A stretch of DNA of 64,000 bases from Polyangiaceae bacterium (GCA_025936045.1 JAICUB010000029.1:25683-89682), one strand, 5' to 3'; shown: positions 21,088 to 30,863, counted from the first letter of the stretch. Notes: generated by a model not told the origin, from the letters alone. Translations and numbers: made by a program.

Positions 21088-21111
21088 GAGTTCGAGTAGA
21101 ATCCCGAACTC
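21088..21111. promoter_or_regulatory. Inverted repeat between GDT1-like and XRE genes
   Basis: GAGTTCG (21088-21094) and CGAACTC (21105-21111) form a perfect 7-bp inverted repeat with a 10-bp spacer in the 49-bp divergent intergenic region. It lies 8 bp before the XRE start codon and 17 bp before the GDT1-like start. It is a good candidate operator for the adjacent XRE protein or for both genes. Confidence 0.5.
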
Positions 21112-21119
21112 GGTGGACC

Positions 21120-21443
21120 ATGCGGGAACGTGTGCTCAGAGCAAGCCTCGCTCGCGCGCTCAAGCATGCGCGCGCCGCGCGCGGGCTCACGCAGCGCGCG
21201 CTCGCCGCCAAGGCGGCCATCGGGGAAAAGTATTTGTCCCGCATCGAGCGCGGGCTCGCGACGCCGTCCGTTCTCGTCGTCCTCAAGCTCGCGCGAGCCC
21301 TCGAGGTGCGCCTCGAGGAGCTCGTGGCGTTGCCCGCCGCGCCGGCCCCGTCCCACTCGAGCTCGCTCCTCAGATTGCTCGCCGAGCGCTCGAAGACCGA
21401 GGTCGAGCAGGCCGAGCGCGTGCTGCGCGCGCTCTTTCGCTGA
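21120..21443 (+). CDS. XRE-family transcriptional regulator (copy 1)
   Basis: The 107-residue protein has a helix-turn-helix of the XRE/Cro-CI type (residues about 10-65, RGLTQRALAAKAAIGEKYLSRIE) and a C-terminal helical tail (SKTEVEQAERVLRALFR). It is clearly paralogous to the regulator at 21783-22106, sharing LTQRxLA, KYLSRIExGxATPSV and the final ERVxRxLxxxR. No effector domain is present. It may repress itself and the divergent GDT1-like cluster through the inverted repeat in between. Confidence 0.85.
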   Translation: MRERVLRASLARALKHARAARGLTQRALAAKAAIGEKYLSRIERGLATPSVLVVLKLARALEVRLEELVALPAAPAPSHSSSLLRLLAERSKTEVEQAERVLRALFR

Positions 21444-21571
21444 GCCGCCGACAGCGCGAAAGCTCGTCGAAAGCCGCCGGCCGCAGCGGAAACGGGGTGA
21501 GGGGTCGTACAATCCATCCGGCATCGACTCCCGGAAGGGTGTGCGGGCTGCATCGGGCCGGCGAGGAGGCT

Positions 21572-21919
21572 ATGGTTCTTGGCCGAAGCGAGCGGCACAT
21601 GCCCGGTCGAAGGCCATCGGAAATCTACTTTTTCTGCCCGGAGACGCTGTACCAGGCGCTCGTCAAAGGGGTCGCGCGCGCGAGTGGGCGGCAGCGCGCC
21701 TCCGTGGAGCGTGATTTCCCGCGCTACGTCGAGATCCTCCTGAGTCGCCTCGTCGAGCAGCCGAGCATGCTCGAGAAGCTCGTCAGCGCAGCACCTCGAG
21801 CAGGATCCGCCGCACCCGCTCGATCTCGGAAGGCTCGAGCGCGTTCAACATCCGCAACACCGAAGCGAGCTCCTGGTCGGCGAGCTTCGGTGAAGAAACG
21901 ACGAGCGCGTCGAGGCTGA
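21572..21919 (+). CDS. Possible small protein, decayed or overlapping 3' end
   Basis: The first about 70 codons read like a real protein (EIYFFCPETLYQALVKGVA; RYVEILLSRLVEQPSM), with mixed hydrophobic and acidic residues unlike the Arg-rich shadow frames. GAGGAGG lies 2 bp before the ATG. From about 21783 onward the frame runs antisense through the second XRE gene and becomes low complexity. The original 3' end may have been lost, or the gene may be spurious. Function unknown. Confidence 0.35.
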   Translation: MVLGRSERHMPGRRPSEIYFFCPETLYQALVKGVARASGRQRASVERDFPRYVEILLSRLVEQPSMLEKLVSAAPRAGSAAPARSRKARARSTSATPKRAPGRRASVKKRRARRG

Positions 21920-22106
21920 CACCGAGCGCCTGCGCCAAACGACTCGCCACGTAGACGGACGGCGTCGCCATGCCGAGCTCGATCCGTGAAAGATATTTGT
22001 CGGCGATGCGCGCCGTTTCCGCGAGCTCGCGTTGGGTGAGGCCGCGCCCTTCGCGGGCCGTCTTCACCGCCCGGCCGAAGTTCCTTCGAAACGGGCCTTC
22101 CCGCAC
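21783..22106 (-). CDS. XRE-family transcriptional regulator (copy 2)
   Basis: This 107-residue protein starts at a GTG at 22106 and has an N-terminal XRE helix-turn-helix (RGLTQRELAETARIADKYLSRIE) with a C-terminal helical tail (PSEIERVRRILLEVLR). It is a paralog of the regulator 340 bp away on the other strand. Upstream lie a perfect 20-bp palindrome and a second inverted repeat that share a core with a site upstream of the histidine kinase gene, so it may autoregulate and control the kinase. That is inference from shared sites. Confidence 0.85.
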   Translation of the reverse strand: MREGPFRRNFGRAVKTAREGRGLTQRELAETARIADKYLSRIELGMATPSVYVASRLAQALGVSLDALVVSSPKLADQELASVLRMLNALEPSEIERVRRILLEVLR

Positions 22107-22141
22107 GCCGCCGAGGCTAGACGCGGAGCGCGCTTCGGTGA

Positions 22142-22157
22142 ACCACCGATAGGTGGT
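22142..22157. promoter_or_regulatory. Inverted repeat ACCACC-GATA-GGTGGT
   Basis: A 6-bp inverted repeat with a 4-bp spacer, 36 bp upstream of the second XRE gene. It contains ACCGATAGGT (22145-22154), which recurs as its reverse complement at 23281-23290 upstream of the kinase gene. Confidence 0.5.
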
Positions 22158-22172
22158 GCCTGTCCGAAAGCC

Positions 22173-22192
22173 GGTATACCTATAGGTATACC
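22173..22192. promoter_or_regulatory. Perfect 20-bp palindrome
   Basis: GGTATACCTATAGGTATACC reads identically on both strands. It lies 67 bp upstream of the second XRE gene and 39 bp after the kinase stop. Its centre ACCTATAGGT differs by one base from the ACCGATAGGT core found nearby. Such a long exact palindrome in a GC-rich genome is unlikely by chance and is best read as a high-affinity operator. Confidence 0.6.
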
Positions 22193-22230
22193 CAGCCCGA
22201 AGCGCTCCAGCGCGCTGGCGCCGGCAACTC

Positions 22231-23211
22231 TCAGCGCGCGGGCGTCAAGCAGGGCAGGTAAACACGCACGCTCGTGCCGCGACCGAGGGTCGTCTCGATT
22301 TCGACGAAGCCGCCCGCGCCGCTCGCGAGCTCGCGAACGGTCGCGAGTCCGACGCCGCTGCCCTGCCCGGCCGGCTTGGTCGTGAAGAACCGCTCGAAAG
22401 CCTTGCCGTGCGTCTCGGGGTCCATGCCTCTGCCCGTGTCGGAAACGGCGAGCACGACGAACGTGCGCGGCTCGCCGTCGAGCTCTTCCGGCGGAACGGC
22501 CTTTTGCTCGCGGGTCTCGAGCGTCAGCGTGCCGCCTTCGGGCATGGCGTCGCGCGCGTTCGTCGCGAGATTCGAGAGGACGCGGCCGATCGCCGTTTCC
22601 TCGCAGCGAGCGGGCGGCAGGCCGGACGCCAAGCGCGTCACCACCGCGATCCGCTCGCCCACGAGCGAGCGAATCACGCCCGAGAACGTGAGCACGGCCT
22701 GGGACAGATCGGTCCCCGGCAAGCGTCCAATCGACGAACCGGGCGGCAAGAGCTTCGCGACGAGACGCGTCGCTTGCGCCACGGCGTCGTCGACCACGCT
22801 GGCTTCGCGACCGACGAGGCTCGGCTGGTGCTTCATCGCTTCCGCGCAGTTCTGGATCACGAGCAGCATGTTGTTGAGATCGTGCACCACGCTGCGCACG
22901 AGCCACTCGTTGCCGCGGGCGCCGCTCGGCGGCTCCTGCGAGGGGCCCGCGACGATCTTCGCTTCGCTCATGCGTTCGCCGCGCGAGTGAGCCTCGAGCG
23001 ACGCGCTGAGGGCGAGCGCGATGCGCGCCTCGCCGATGACGTCTTTGAGATCGAGCGCGCGGCGCTCGTGCGATTCGGCGCTCGCGGCAGAGCGCGCGGC
23101 CGAGCGTACTCTAGCGAGCGAGCTCGCGAGCTCGCCGGACAAGGCAGCTCGCCCGTCCTCGGCCTGCGAAATGGGACCTCGCGCGCTGGCTCTCCCGTTC
23201 CATGACTTCAT
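22231..23211 (-). CDS. Soluble sensor histidine kinase
   Basis: The 326-residue protein has no membrane segment. After a roughly 100-residue helical N-terminus comes an H-box-like SVVHDLNNMLLVI (phospho-acceptor H110), then an HATPase domain with an N-box (NLATNARDAM), a G1 box (VSDTGRGMD), an F-box (FERFFTTKPAGQGSGVGLATV) and a G2 region. The HDLNN form of the H-box is common in NtrB-like and delta-proteobacterial kinases. GGGAG precedes the ATG. No response regulator is adjacent, so its partner is elsewhere. A site shared with the second XRE gene lies 60-80 bp upstream. Confidence 0.88.
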   Translation of the reverse strand: MKSWNGRASARGPISQAEDGRAALSGELASSLARVRSAARSAASAESHERRALDLKDVIGEARIALALSASLEAHSRGERMSEAKIVAGPSQEPPSGARGNEWLVRSVVHDLNNMLLVIQNCAEAMKHQPSLVGREASVVDDAVAQATRLVAKLLPPGSSIGRLPGTDLSQAVLTFSGVIRSLVGERIAVVTRLASGLPPARCEETAIGRVLSNLATNARDAMPEGGTLTLETREQKAVPPEELDGEPRTFVVLAVSDTGRGMDPETHGKAFERFFTTKPAGQGSGVGLATVRELASGAGGFVEIETTLGRGTSVRVYLPCLTPAR

Positions 23212-23270
23212 GCTTCCCGCTCCCTGGCGGGGCCCCTTTGCAGCCGAGCGACAGCGGGCCCATGCTTCGT

Positions 23271-23292
23271 CTACCCATATACCTATCGGTAG
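23271..23292. promoter_or_regulatory. Operator-like site upstream of the histidine kinase gene
   Basis: CTACC (23271-23275) and GGTAG (23288-23292) flank ATACCTATCGGTA. ACCTATCGGT at 23281-23290 is the exact reverse complement of ACCGATAGGT at 22145-22154, upstream of the second XRE gene. The site is 60-80 bp from the kinase start. Confidence 0.5.
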
Positions 23293-23344
23293 AGTGGGAC
23301 AAGAGAAGCGCGCTCTAGCCCCGGGATTTGCGCGGCTTTTCTGG

Positions 23345-24592
23345 TTAGAACTGCGAAAGGAAAGCCCAGATTGCGGGCCCCGAGAACGGCGGCGGCTGGT
23401 GAATGCCGTCGAACGGGCACCAGTTCACCGGATAGCCGTCGGCGCACCCCTGATACGCGACACAGCCGTCAGGCATCGTCGGCATGGTCGTCATGCTGCA
23501 CTTGTTGCGCTTCACGAATTCGTCGCGCGCTTCTTCGCCCTTACTGATGTCGATCGTCGTGTCCATCGTGCCGTGGGACGCCCAATAAGCGATCGAGTGA
23601 TCGTTCGCGGGACAGCCGTTCTGGAGCGAACCCGACATCGGCGCAACCGCGCGGAACACGTCGGGCAGGTTGCACGCGACGGTGATCGTCATGATCGCGC
23701 CGAAGCTGAAGCCGGTCGCGAACACGCGGCTCGTGTCGACGCAGGCGGTGCCCTCGATTTGCGTGACGAGCGCTTTCACGTAGTCGATGTCGCGTCCGCT
23801 CGTGTTCGTCCAGCCGCCGCTCAGCGCCTGGCCGGCGACGAAGATGGTGTCGGAGGATTCGTCCTTGATGCCGTAGTACGGGCCGGTCGGATCGAGCCCC
23901 GTGTTCGGCGGGTCGCCCTTGTCGACTTGATCGGCCGAGCCCTGCATACCGTGGAAGGCAAAGATGATTCGATGCGGGGAGTTCTCGTCGTAGCCGTCCG
24001 GCAAGCGCAGGATGTAGTCGCGCATCGTGCCGCCGACGTCGATTTTGAGGGCTCCGGTCGCCGGAGCGGCCTTGCCGCAGCCCGTGCTCGGAACGGCGCC
24101 GGTCAGCGTGCCGCCCTTGCCGCCGGTTCCGCTCGTTCCGGAGCCGCCCGAGCTCGCGCCGCCGCTCGCGCTCGAACCCGAGCCGCCACCGGTGCCGCTC
24201 CCACTCTCGCCGCTGCCGCCGCCGGCATTCGCGCCACCGGTACCACCCGACGTGCTCGTCGAGCCGCCGCTGCCGCCGGCCGCAGACGTGCCTCCACTGC
24301 CGCCGGAAGTCCCGCCGCCCGTCGAACCGCCGCTCGAGCCGCCGGTGGACCCACCGGTCGTGCCGCTCGTGCCGCCGCTCGCGCTCGAGCCGCCCGTCGC
24401 GCCGGACGAGTCCGAGCTGCCCCCGCTTCCGGACGTGGCGTCCGAGCCGCCGGCGCTCACCGCCGTCGAACCCGACTGACCGCCGGTTCCGTGTGACCCA
24501 TCCGAGGCATGACTACCGCAGGCGAGAACGAGGAGGGACGTGCCGACGGCACAGCACGCGACCGCGGACGAGCGAAGAATCCGAGCGCGCAT
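23345..24592 (-). CDS. Lipoprotein esterase of the PHB-depolymerase/LpqC (CE1-like) type
   Basis: The 415-residue protein has a lipoprotein signal (SLLVLAC), a linker of about 150 residues made almost only of Gly, Ser, Thr and Ala, and then an alpha/beta-hydrolase domain. The domain has the oxyanion segment RIIFAFHGMQG, the nucleophile elbow GFSFG, and a His near the C-terminus in FDGIHQPPPF. This is the pattern of PHB depolymerase, feruloyl and acetyl-xylan esterases (CE1). Given the surface glycosidases in this window, removal of acyl groups from plant xylan is the likeliest role, but the substrate is not proven. Confidence 0.85.
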   Translation of the reverse strand: MRARILRSSAVACCAVGTSLLVLACGSHASDGSHGTGGQSGSTAVSAGGSDATSGSGGSSDSSGATGGSSASGGTSGTTGGSTGGSSGGSTGGGTSGGSGGTSAAGGSGGSTSTSGGTGGANAGGGSGESGSGTGGGSGSSASGGASSGGSGTSGTGGKGGTLTGAVPSTGCGKAAPATGALKIDVGGTMRDYILRLPDGYDENSPHRIIFAFHGMQGSADQVDKGDPPNTGLDPTGPYYGIKDESSDTIFVAGQALSGGWTNTSGRDIDYVKALVTQIEGTACVDTSRVFATGFSFGAIMTITVACNLPDVFRAVAPMSGSLQNGCPANDHSIAYWASHGTMDTTIDISKGEEARDEFVKRNKCSMTTMPTMPDGCVAYQGCADGYPVNWCPFDGIHQPPPFSGPAIWAFLSQF

Positions 24593-24917
24593 GATGACTC
24601 CGTTTCATTTCGAGGGTACCGCACGAGCCCTGACCGAGGCACCTAGGGAAACCTATTTCCAATGCGTTCAGTTGCGCTCGAATGATCGCGGCTAGCTGAA
24701 CGCGACGGGACGCATGATCCCGCGCGTGTCATGCTCGTGGGCTTGCGACTCGACTGCCCGTCGAGCTCTCGCGCGCCACACCCCCCGGCAAAACATTGAA
24801 CCTTTGTAGCGAGAGAATTTTCGCCCCCCGCCGTAAGCGCCGGGCTGTATCCTCTGACTCTCCCCTGATGTCTCACGCCCGAACCCGTGGCCTGAATCTC
24901 GGTAGGGCTCGGGCACG
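24593..24917. other. 325-bp intergenic region with inverted repeats
   Basis: This is a divergent region between the esterase lipoprotein and the next gene. GCGTTCAG (24664-24671) and CTGAACGC (24696-24703) form a perfect 8-bp inverted repeat 24 bp apart, near an AT-richer patch (24640-24665) that may hold the esterase promoter. CTCGAC-TGCCC-GTCGAG (24749-24765) can form a short hairpin. An AT-rich stretch at 24791-24832 may be the promoter for the rightward gene. No small gene is apparent. Confidence 0.4.
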
Positions 24918-25910
24918 GTGAACGCGCAGATCCTGATTGACGCCATCGTTCGGCAAACGATGGTCCTGATTGCACAGCTCTCCACCGCGGACGGCGTGCG
25001 CTCGCCGCTCTCGCACGTCGCAGACGAGGTTTTCGTCGGTCTCGTTCGCGAGCTCGAGCGGCAAAAAGTCGGCAAGAAAGTCATTGCAGACATGTTCGGG
25101 CTTGCCCTTCGCTCCTACCAGCAAAAGGTGCAGCGGCTCAGTGAGTCCGCAACGGCGCGCGGCATCACGCTCTGGGGCGCCCTTCACTCCTTCCTCGCCG
25201 AACGGGAGTCGGCGAGCCGCGCCGAAATCCTGCTCCACTTCAAGCACGACGAAGAGGGCATGGTGCGGAGCATCCTGAACGACCTGGTCGAAACCGGCCT
25301 CGTCTGCCGGAGCGGGCGCGGCCGCGACACGCGGTACCGCGCGGCCACGGCCGAAGAGCTCGAGGAGCTCGGGGCGAGCGAAGCGCTCGACGCCGAGGAG
25401 ACGAACGCGGCGCTCGTTTGGGTCCATCTGTACCCGGCGAGCCCGATCAAGCGCGTCGCCTTGGGGGAAATCGTGCCGCTTTCGCAGCCGGCCTTCGACG
25501 CGGCGCTCGACCGTTTGGTCGCCGACGAGCGGGCGCGCATCGAGCAGCGCCCGGACGGCGAGTATTGCGTGACCGAGCGTTGCCTCATCCCGGTGGATCA
25601 GGCGGCGGGGTGGGAAGCCGCGGTCGTCGACCACCATCGCGCCGTCTTGAAGGCGCTCGCTGCCAAGGCCGTGAGCGGACGCCATATCGCCGCCGCCGCC
25701 GACGAGATTGGCGGCACGACGCTTTCCTTCGACCTCTGGCCGGGCCACCCGCGCGAAAAGGAAGTGCGGAGTCTGCTCGCGACGTCGCGCAAGCAGGTCG
25801 TATCGCTGTGGGAAGAGGTCGCGGCGTACAATAAGGATCATCGGCCGGACGAGACCTATTCGGTGACGTATTATTGCGGTCAGAACGTGACCCAAGAGGA
25901 GACCGAGTGA
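24918..25910 (+). CDS. Regulator-like hypothetical protein of a myxobacterial family
   Basis: The 330-residue protein is soluble and largely helical. The N-terminus (residues about 1-75) has MNAQILIDAIVRQTMVLIAQL and a segment resembling a helix-turn-helix (GKKVIADMFGLALRSYQQKVQRL). The middle carries a winged-helix-like segment (EGMVRSILNDLVETGLVCRSGRGRDTRYRAA), suggesting DNA binding. I recall similar proteins in Sorangiineae as a multi-copy uncharacterised family. Its stop overlaps the start of the GH30-like gene (GTGA), so it is tightly co-expressed with it and may regulate that or related genes. Confidence 0.65.
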   Translation: MNAQILIDAIVRQTMVLIAQLSTADGVRSPLSHVADEVFVGLVRELERQKVGKKVIADMFGLALRSYQQKVQRLSESATARGITLWGALHSFLAERESASRAEILLHFKHDEEGMVRSILNDLVETGLVCRSGRGRDTRYRAATAEELEELGASEALDAEETNAALVWVHLYPASPIKRVALGEIVPLSQPAFDAALDRLVADERARIEQRPDGEYCVTERCLIPVDQAAGWEAAVVDHHRAVLKALAAKAVSGRHIAAAADEIGGTTLSFDLWPGHPREKEVRSLLATSRKQVVSLWEEVAAYNKDHRPDETYSVTYYCGQNVTQEETE

Positions 25911-27583
25911 GCACGCGCATTCGTTTACTTTCGTGGTGCCTGCTCGGCGCGCTCGGCGCGCTCGGCTGCGACGGGAAAGTGGGCCCGCTAACCACCGACA
26001 GCCAGACGAACTGGCTGCGTTCCTGCCAGCAGACGACGGATTGCGGCGGGGAGTTCGCCTGCGTGTGCGGCATCTGCACGGCGACTTGTTCCGACGACGC
26101 CGGCTGCTCGCAGATCAGCCGAGGCGCGGCTTGCATCGCGAGCACGGAGGAAGCGGCCATCGCTCAGTGCGGCGGCAGCCCGGCGCCGCAGCCGGGCATG
26201 TGCATGCCGCGCTGCGAGGCGACCGGCTGTCCGAGCATGCAGATGTGCGTCGCGGGCGTGTGCACGCCGCAGCCGACGCCGGCCGCTCATGTGAGCGTCG
26301 ACACGCGCACGGTGCATCAGACGCTCACCGGCTTCGGCGCGGCCATCGCCTACGGCGAAGGCGAGATCACGACGCATCCGAAGAAGGCGGCGCTCTATAA
26401 GACGATCTTCGCGGACCTCGGCCTCGACGTGCTCCGCCTGCGCCTGCCGAACGGCGGCACGGGCGACGCCGATCTGACGACCACGAGCGCGCTGCTCGCC
26501 GCGGCGGAAGCGAGCCTCGGCCGCATGCCGACCGTGATTCTGACTTCGTGGAGTCCGCCCGCGAACCTCAAGGCGAACAACGCCCTCACCTGCAGCGGCA
26601 ACCCCGGCAAGTGCACGCTCGTGCAGGACGGCACCGGCGGCTACAACTACTCGGATTTCGCGGACTATTGGCGCAAGGGCCTGGACACCTACGTCGCGGC
26701 CGGCATCAATCCGGATTTCATCGGCATTCAGAACAATCCGGATTGGTATCCGACGAGCACCGAGATCGGTGAGGCTTGCGTGTTCCTGCCCGTCGAGGGC
26801 AGCACGCTCGTCACCGTCGCCGGCAATCAGGTCTCGATCTCGTATCCCGGCTTCGCCGAAGCGCAGGCCGCGACGGTGAGCGCGCTCAGCGACATGGCGA
26901 ATCCGCCGAAGATTCTGGCGCCCGAGACCGCGGACTTCTCCAAGGTCTCCGACTACATCAGCGTGCTCGACGCCTCGTCGTTCGCCGCGCTCGCTCATCA
27001 CCTCTACAGCATCGATCCGGAGAACATCGACCTCCCGGGCCTCCAGGCGCTCAACGGCATCGCCACCAACGCGACCAAGCCCATCTTCCAGACCGAAATG
27101 CAGGCGGACGGCCTCGGCACGGCGATGCTGATGCACTACGCGACGGCCGTCGAGGGCGCGTCGATGTATCTGCAGACGACGCTCACGAGCTCCGCGACGG
27201 GCCCGACGACGAACCCGGACGCGCTCGTGTTCCTGAGCTCGACGGACTACACGGTGCTAGATCCGTACTACGCGATGCAGCACTTCGCGCTCCATACGGA
27301 GCCGGGCTTTAGCCGTGTGGACGTGACCTCGAGCGAGCCGGCGTTGCTCACGTCCGGGTGGGTCTCGCCGAAGGGCGACGCGCTCACGGTGATCCTCGTG
27401 AACGCGGGCACCGCGGACCTCGACACCGCGCTCGACCTCGGCGGCGTTACCCTCACACACTCCTCCGTTACGCGTACGGTGTTCGGCGGCGTCGAGCGGG
27501 GAGCCGCGCTCGGCAGCTTGTCGGCGACCGGCGTGCTCAAGGTGCCTTCGCGCTCGATCGTCACGGTCGCGTTCTCGAACTGA
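25907..27583 (+). CDS. GH30-family lipoprotein with substituted acid/base residue
   Basis: The 558-residue protein starts at a GTG at 25907 with AGGAG upstream, overlapping the previous stop. A lipoprotein signal (LGALGC) is followed by a Cys-rich segment of about 100 residues, then a GH30-type domain ([47 protein letters not shown]). GH30 includes glucuronoxylanases and glucosidases with an (alpha/beta)8 fold plus side beta-domain, and the C-terminal beta-strand-rich part fits the latter. The nucleophile E397 (in QTEM) is kept, but the acid/base position, normally Glu in QNEPD, is Asn277 (codon AAT at 26735). It may be a glycan-binding pseudo-enzyme. Confidence 0.85.
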   Translation: MSTRIRLLSWCLLGALGALGCDGKVGPLTTDSQTNWLRSCQQTTDCGGEFACVCGICTATCSDDAGCSQISRGAACIASTEEAAIAQCGGSPAPQPGMCMPRCEATGCPSMQMCVAGVCTPQPTPAAHVSVDTRTVHQTLTGFGAAIAYGEGEITTHPKKAALYKTIFADLGLDVLRLRLPNGGTGDADLTTTSALLAAAEASLGRMPTVILTSWSPPANLKANNALTCSGNPGKCTLVQDGTGGYNYSDFADYWRKGLDTYVAAGINPDFIGIQNNPDWYPTSTEIGEACVFLPVEGSTLVTVAGNQVSISYPGFAEAQAATVSALSDMANPPKILAPETADFSKVSDYISVLDASSFAALAHHLYSIDPENIDLPGLQALNGIATNATKPIFQTEMQADGLGTAMLMHYATAVEGASMYLQTTLTSSATGPTTNPDALVFLSSTDYTVLDPYYAMQHFALHTEPGFSRVDVTSSEPALLTSGWVSPKGDALTVILVNAGTADLDTALDLGGVTLTHSSVTRTVFGGVERGAALGSLSATGVLKVPSRSIVTVAFSN

Positions 27584-27609
27584 CGGCATTCGGGTACAAG
27601 GAGGCGGTC

Positions 27610-30600
27610 ATGCCGTCTCGCTTCCGGCCCGGGGCGTTCTTCGCGAGCTTTCTCGTGCTGCTCCTGCTCACGAGCGGGGCGTCCGGGGAGCCCGCCACGA
27701 CGAGCGCGTGCGACACGACGAACCTCCTCGCCGGGAAGTCCCCGGTCGAAACGGACAACGTCGCGGGCTCCCCCGTCCGAGTGACGGACGGAGCGATTGG
27801 TCACGAAGGCGCGCCGTGGGACGCGCCCGAAGCAGTGACGTTCGCGGGCGCGGGCTCGCTCACCTACGACCTCGGTGCCGTGCAGGCCGTCGGCGCCGCG
27901 TACGTGCAAGCCGACGGAAACGATACCTATCGTCTCGCGGGCTCCGTCGACGGCACGCCCGGGAGCTATCGCCGGCTCGGCGAATTCGAAAATGTGCGGC
28001 GCCTGGGCCACGGGTTACGCGGTCGCACGCTGCGTTTCGCGCCGGCGAGCGTGCGTTTCCTGCGCGTGAGCGAAGGCAGCGGCGACGGTGCCTTTTCCAT
28101 CACCGAGCTCGCCGTCTATTGCAGCGCGCCCGCGCCGTTTCCGCCGGCATTTCGCGTCGAAGGCCCGAGCGCGGGCGTCGTGCCCGCGGCGAACGACCAG
28201 GCCGCCGGACCGACGATCTCGCTCGAGGAGGATACGAACGCCGGGACGAGACTGCCGCTCTCGATCGCGGCGGGGGTCCTGCTCGTGCTCGGGGGCGCCG
28301 CGAGCATGCGCCGCAGGAGCACCGCCGCGCCCAAGCGAACGAAGGAGCAACGGCACCGCGAGCGCGAAACGGCACGGGTTGCGGCGACGGAACGGCTGCT
28401 TCGCCTCATGTTCCTCGGGAGCGGCACGGCGGCGCTGATTTACGAGGTCGTCTGGTTCCATCTGATGCGGCTCGTGATCGGCGCCTCGGCGCTGTCGGTC
28501 GGCATCGTGCTCGCGAGCTTCATGGGCGGCATGTTCCTCGGCAGCCTCTTGTTCCCGCGCTACGTGCCGCCGAGTCGGCATCCGCTGCGCGTCTACGGCC
28601 TGCTCGAAATCGGCGTCGGCGTGTGCGGCTTGCTCATGCCGCTCGTGCTCCCGGCCGTCCGCTCCGTGTACGTCGGGCTCGTCGGCTACGGCGCGCTCGG
28701 CATTGCGCTGCGCGGCCTGATCGCGGCGGTACTGCTGCTGCCGCCGACGGCGCTCATGGGCGCGACGCTGCCGGCAATCGCGCGCCGTTACCCCGCCGGC
28801 CGGCGCGGCATGTCCGCGCTCGCGTGGCTTTACACGACGAACACCGCCGGCGCGGTGCTCGGCAGCTTGCTCGCGGCGTTCTACCTGCTCGCGCTCTTCG
28901 ACGTATGGGTTGCGACGCTGGCGGCGGCCGCCGTGAATTTCGTCGTGGGTGGGCTCGCCGTGCGGCTCGCGCGGACGACGCCGCACACGCTCACACCGCC
29001 GAACGGCGCCCTGCGCGGCGAGCACGCCGAGCAGGCTCGGCCGCGCTCGGAGCGGGCCGGGGCCGGCATGGACGCGCGTGCGATTTACCTCGTTGCGGGC
29101 CTGTCCGGGCTCACCTCCATCGGCGCGCAAGTATTGTGGACACGCCTGCTCACGCTGCTCTTCGGCGCGACCGTCTTCGCCTTCGCGCTCATTCTGGCGG
29201 TGTTTCTCGCCGGCCTCGGCCTCGGCAGCGGGCTCGCCGCGTACCTTCTGCGCCGCGGCCAGCGCGCCGCGCGCGCGCTCGGCTTCACGCAGCTCTTGCT
29301 CGTACCGGCGCTCTTCGTCTCCGGTCTGGTCCTCGCGCGCTACCTGCCCTTCGCGTCGCCGCCCGCCTTCACTCCCGTGGGCGCGCTCCACGGCTTGCAC
29401 GTGGTCCGCGCGGTCGTGGTGATCCTGCTTCCCGCCGTGCTCTGGGGCGCGAGCTTCCCCTTCGCGCTCGCCGCGGCCGCCGCTTCGAGCACCGACACCG
29501 GCCGCTCGAGCGCGTACGTCTATGCCGCCAACACCATCGGCGCGATCCTCGGCTCGCTCGGCGTGAGCTTCTGGATCATTCCGAGCTACGGCTCGGGCGT
29601 CGCCGGGCAGCTCCTCGCGGGGACGGCCGGTGTCTCGGCGGCGTTCGCGTTCGGTGCGCTCGCGCGCGCCGCCGCGGGCCGCAGACCCGGCAAGGGCGTG
29701 TTCGAGCCGGCGTGGGCGCTCGGCTTCGGCGCGCTCGCCGCGGCGTTTTTACCGAGCCTTTCGCCAGTCTTTCTCGCGCACGGTCGCTACGTGTGGTGGG
29801 TCGACGCGCGCGATCGCTTTCCGTACGTGAGCGAGGGCGCTGCCTCCACGGTCGCCGTCCACGTCGGCCAGGACGGCTACAAGAACTTCCACGTCGCCGG
29901 TCGCGTCGAGGCCACCGACAACCCGGCCGACCTGCGCACCGAGCGCCTGATCGGCCATCTGTCGGGGTTGCCGCACCCGCACCCGCGCTCGGTGCTGGTC
30001 GTCGGCATGGGCGGCGGCATCTCGGCCGGCGCGCTCTCGCTCTACCCCGAGATCGAGCGCATCGTCATCTGCGAGATCGAGCCACGCGTCGTGGGCGCGA
30101 CGCGGCAATTCGCGGAGGCGAATTATCACGTGCTCGACAACCCGAAGGTCGAGGTCGTGTTCGACGACGCGCGTCACTTCCTCGCGACCACCCGCGAGAA
30201 ATTCGACATCATCACGTCCGATCCCATCCATCCCTGGGTGCGCGGCAACTCGATCTTGTTTTCACGCGAGTACTACCAAATCGTGCGAAACCGGCTGAAT
30301 CCCGGCGGGCTCGCGACCCAGTGGGTGCCGCTCTACGAGACGAGCGAGCTCGCCATCAAGATCCAGATGCAGACGTTCATGGACGCGTTCCCGAACGGCA
30401 CGGTGTGGAACACGCAGACGAGCGGCAAAGGTTACGATGTCGTGCTCGTCGGCGGGGAAGCGCCGCTCCGTCTCGACGTGGCGTCGATTCAGCGGCGCAT
30501 CGACGCAAACCCCGCGCTCAAACAGTCGCTCGCCGACGTGAAGATCGGCGACGCGGTCGATCTGCTCGCGACTTACGGCGCGAGCGGCGGCGACATGAAG

Positions 30601-30795
30601 GGCTGGCTCGCGGGGACGCCCATCAATCGCGACTTCAGCCTGAAGCTCGAGTACATCTCCGGACTCTCGCTCAACGTGGGGGAAGCGGACGCGATCTATT
30701 CGCACATGGTGCACGGCCGTACGTACCCAGCCTTTGCCGCTTCAGGCAGCCTGGACCAGGAGCTCCGGCGCCGCGTGCTGGCGGGCGGCGGTTGA
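27610..30795 (+). CDS. Fused MFS / spermidine-synthase-like membrane protein with N-terminal beta-sandwich
   Basis: From an ATG at 27610 with GGAGG 5 nt upstream, the product is 1061 residues. A signal peptide leads to a discoidin-like domain (about residues 35-180, [26 protein letters not shown]). Next come a single helix, two blocks of several membrane helices (starting [21 protein letters not shown]), and a C-terminal Rossmann-fold domain with [22 protein letters not shown] and SDPIHPW, as in spermidine synthases. Fused MFS/spermidine-synthase proteins are widespread but of uncertain function; the aminopropyl-transfer residues are not clearly conserved. It follows the GH30-like gene by 26 bp. 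Confidence 0.85.
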   Translation: MPSRFRPGAFFASFLVLLLLTSGASGEPATTSACDTTNLLAGKSPVETDNVAGSPVRVTDGAIGHEGAPWDAPEAVTFAGAGSLTYDLGAVQAVGAAYVQADGNDTYRLAGSVDGTPGSYRRLGEFENVRRLGHGLRGRTLRFAPASVRFLRVSEGSGDGAFSITELAVYCSAPAPFPPAFRVEGPSAGVVPAANDQAAGPTISLEEDTNAGTRLPLSIAAGVLLVLGGAASMRRRSTAAPKRTKEQRHRERETARVAATERLLRLMFLGSGTAALIYEVVWFHLMRLVIGASALSVGIVLASFMGGMFLGSLLFPRYVPPSRHPLRVYGLLEIGVGVCGLLMPLVLPAVRSVYVGLVGYGALGIALRGLIAAVLLLPPTALMGATLPAIARRYPAGRRGMSALAWLYTTNTAGAVLGSLLAAFYLLALFDVWVATLAAAAVNFVVGGLAVRLARTTPHTLTPPNGALRGEHAEQARPRSERAGAGMDARAIYLVAGLSGLTSIGAQVLWTRLLTLLFGATVFAFALILAVFLAGLGLGSGLAAYLLRRGQRAARALGFTQLLLVPALFVSGLVLARYLPFASPPAFTPVGALHGLHVVRAVVVILLPAVLWGASFPFALAAAAASSTDTGRSSAYVYAANTIGAILGSLGVSFWIIPSYGSGVAGQLLAGTAGVSAAFAFGALARAAAGRRPGKGVFEPAWALGFGALAAAFLPSLSPVFLAHGRYVWWVDARDRFPYVSEGAASTVAVHVGQDGYKNFHVAGRVEATDNPADLRTERLIGHLSGLPHPHPRSVLVVGMGGGISAGALSLYPEIERIVICEIEPRVVGATRQFAEANYHVLDNPKVEVVFDDARHFLATTREKFDIITSDPIHPWVRGNSILFSREYYQIVRNRLNPGGLATQWVPLYETSELAIKIQMQTFMDAFPNGTVWNTQTSGKGYDVVLVGGEAPLRLDVASIQRRIDANPALKQSLADVKIGDAVDLLATYGASGGDMKGWLAGTPINRDFSLKLEYISGLSLNVGEADAIYSHMVHGRTYPAFAASGSLDQELRRRVLAGGG

Positions 30796-30863
30796 CTCGA
30801 GCGAGCGCCCACCCCCAAACTGCCCGAAAACAGCGGGCCCACGCCGCTCGGAGGCCCTTCATC

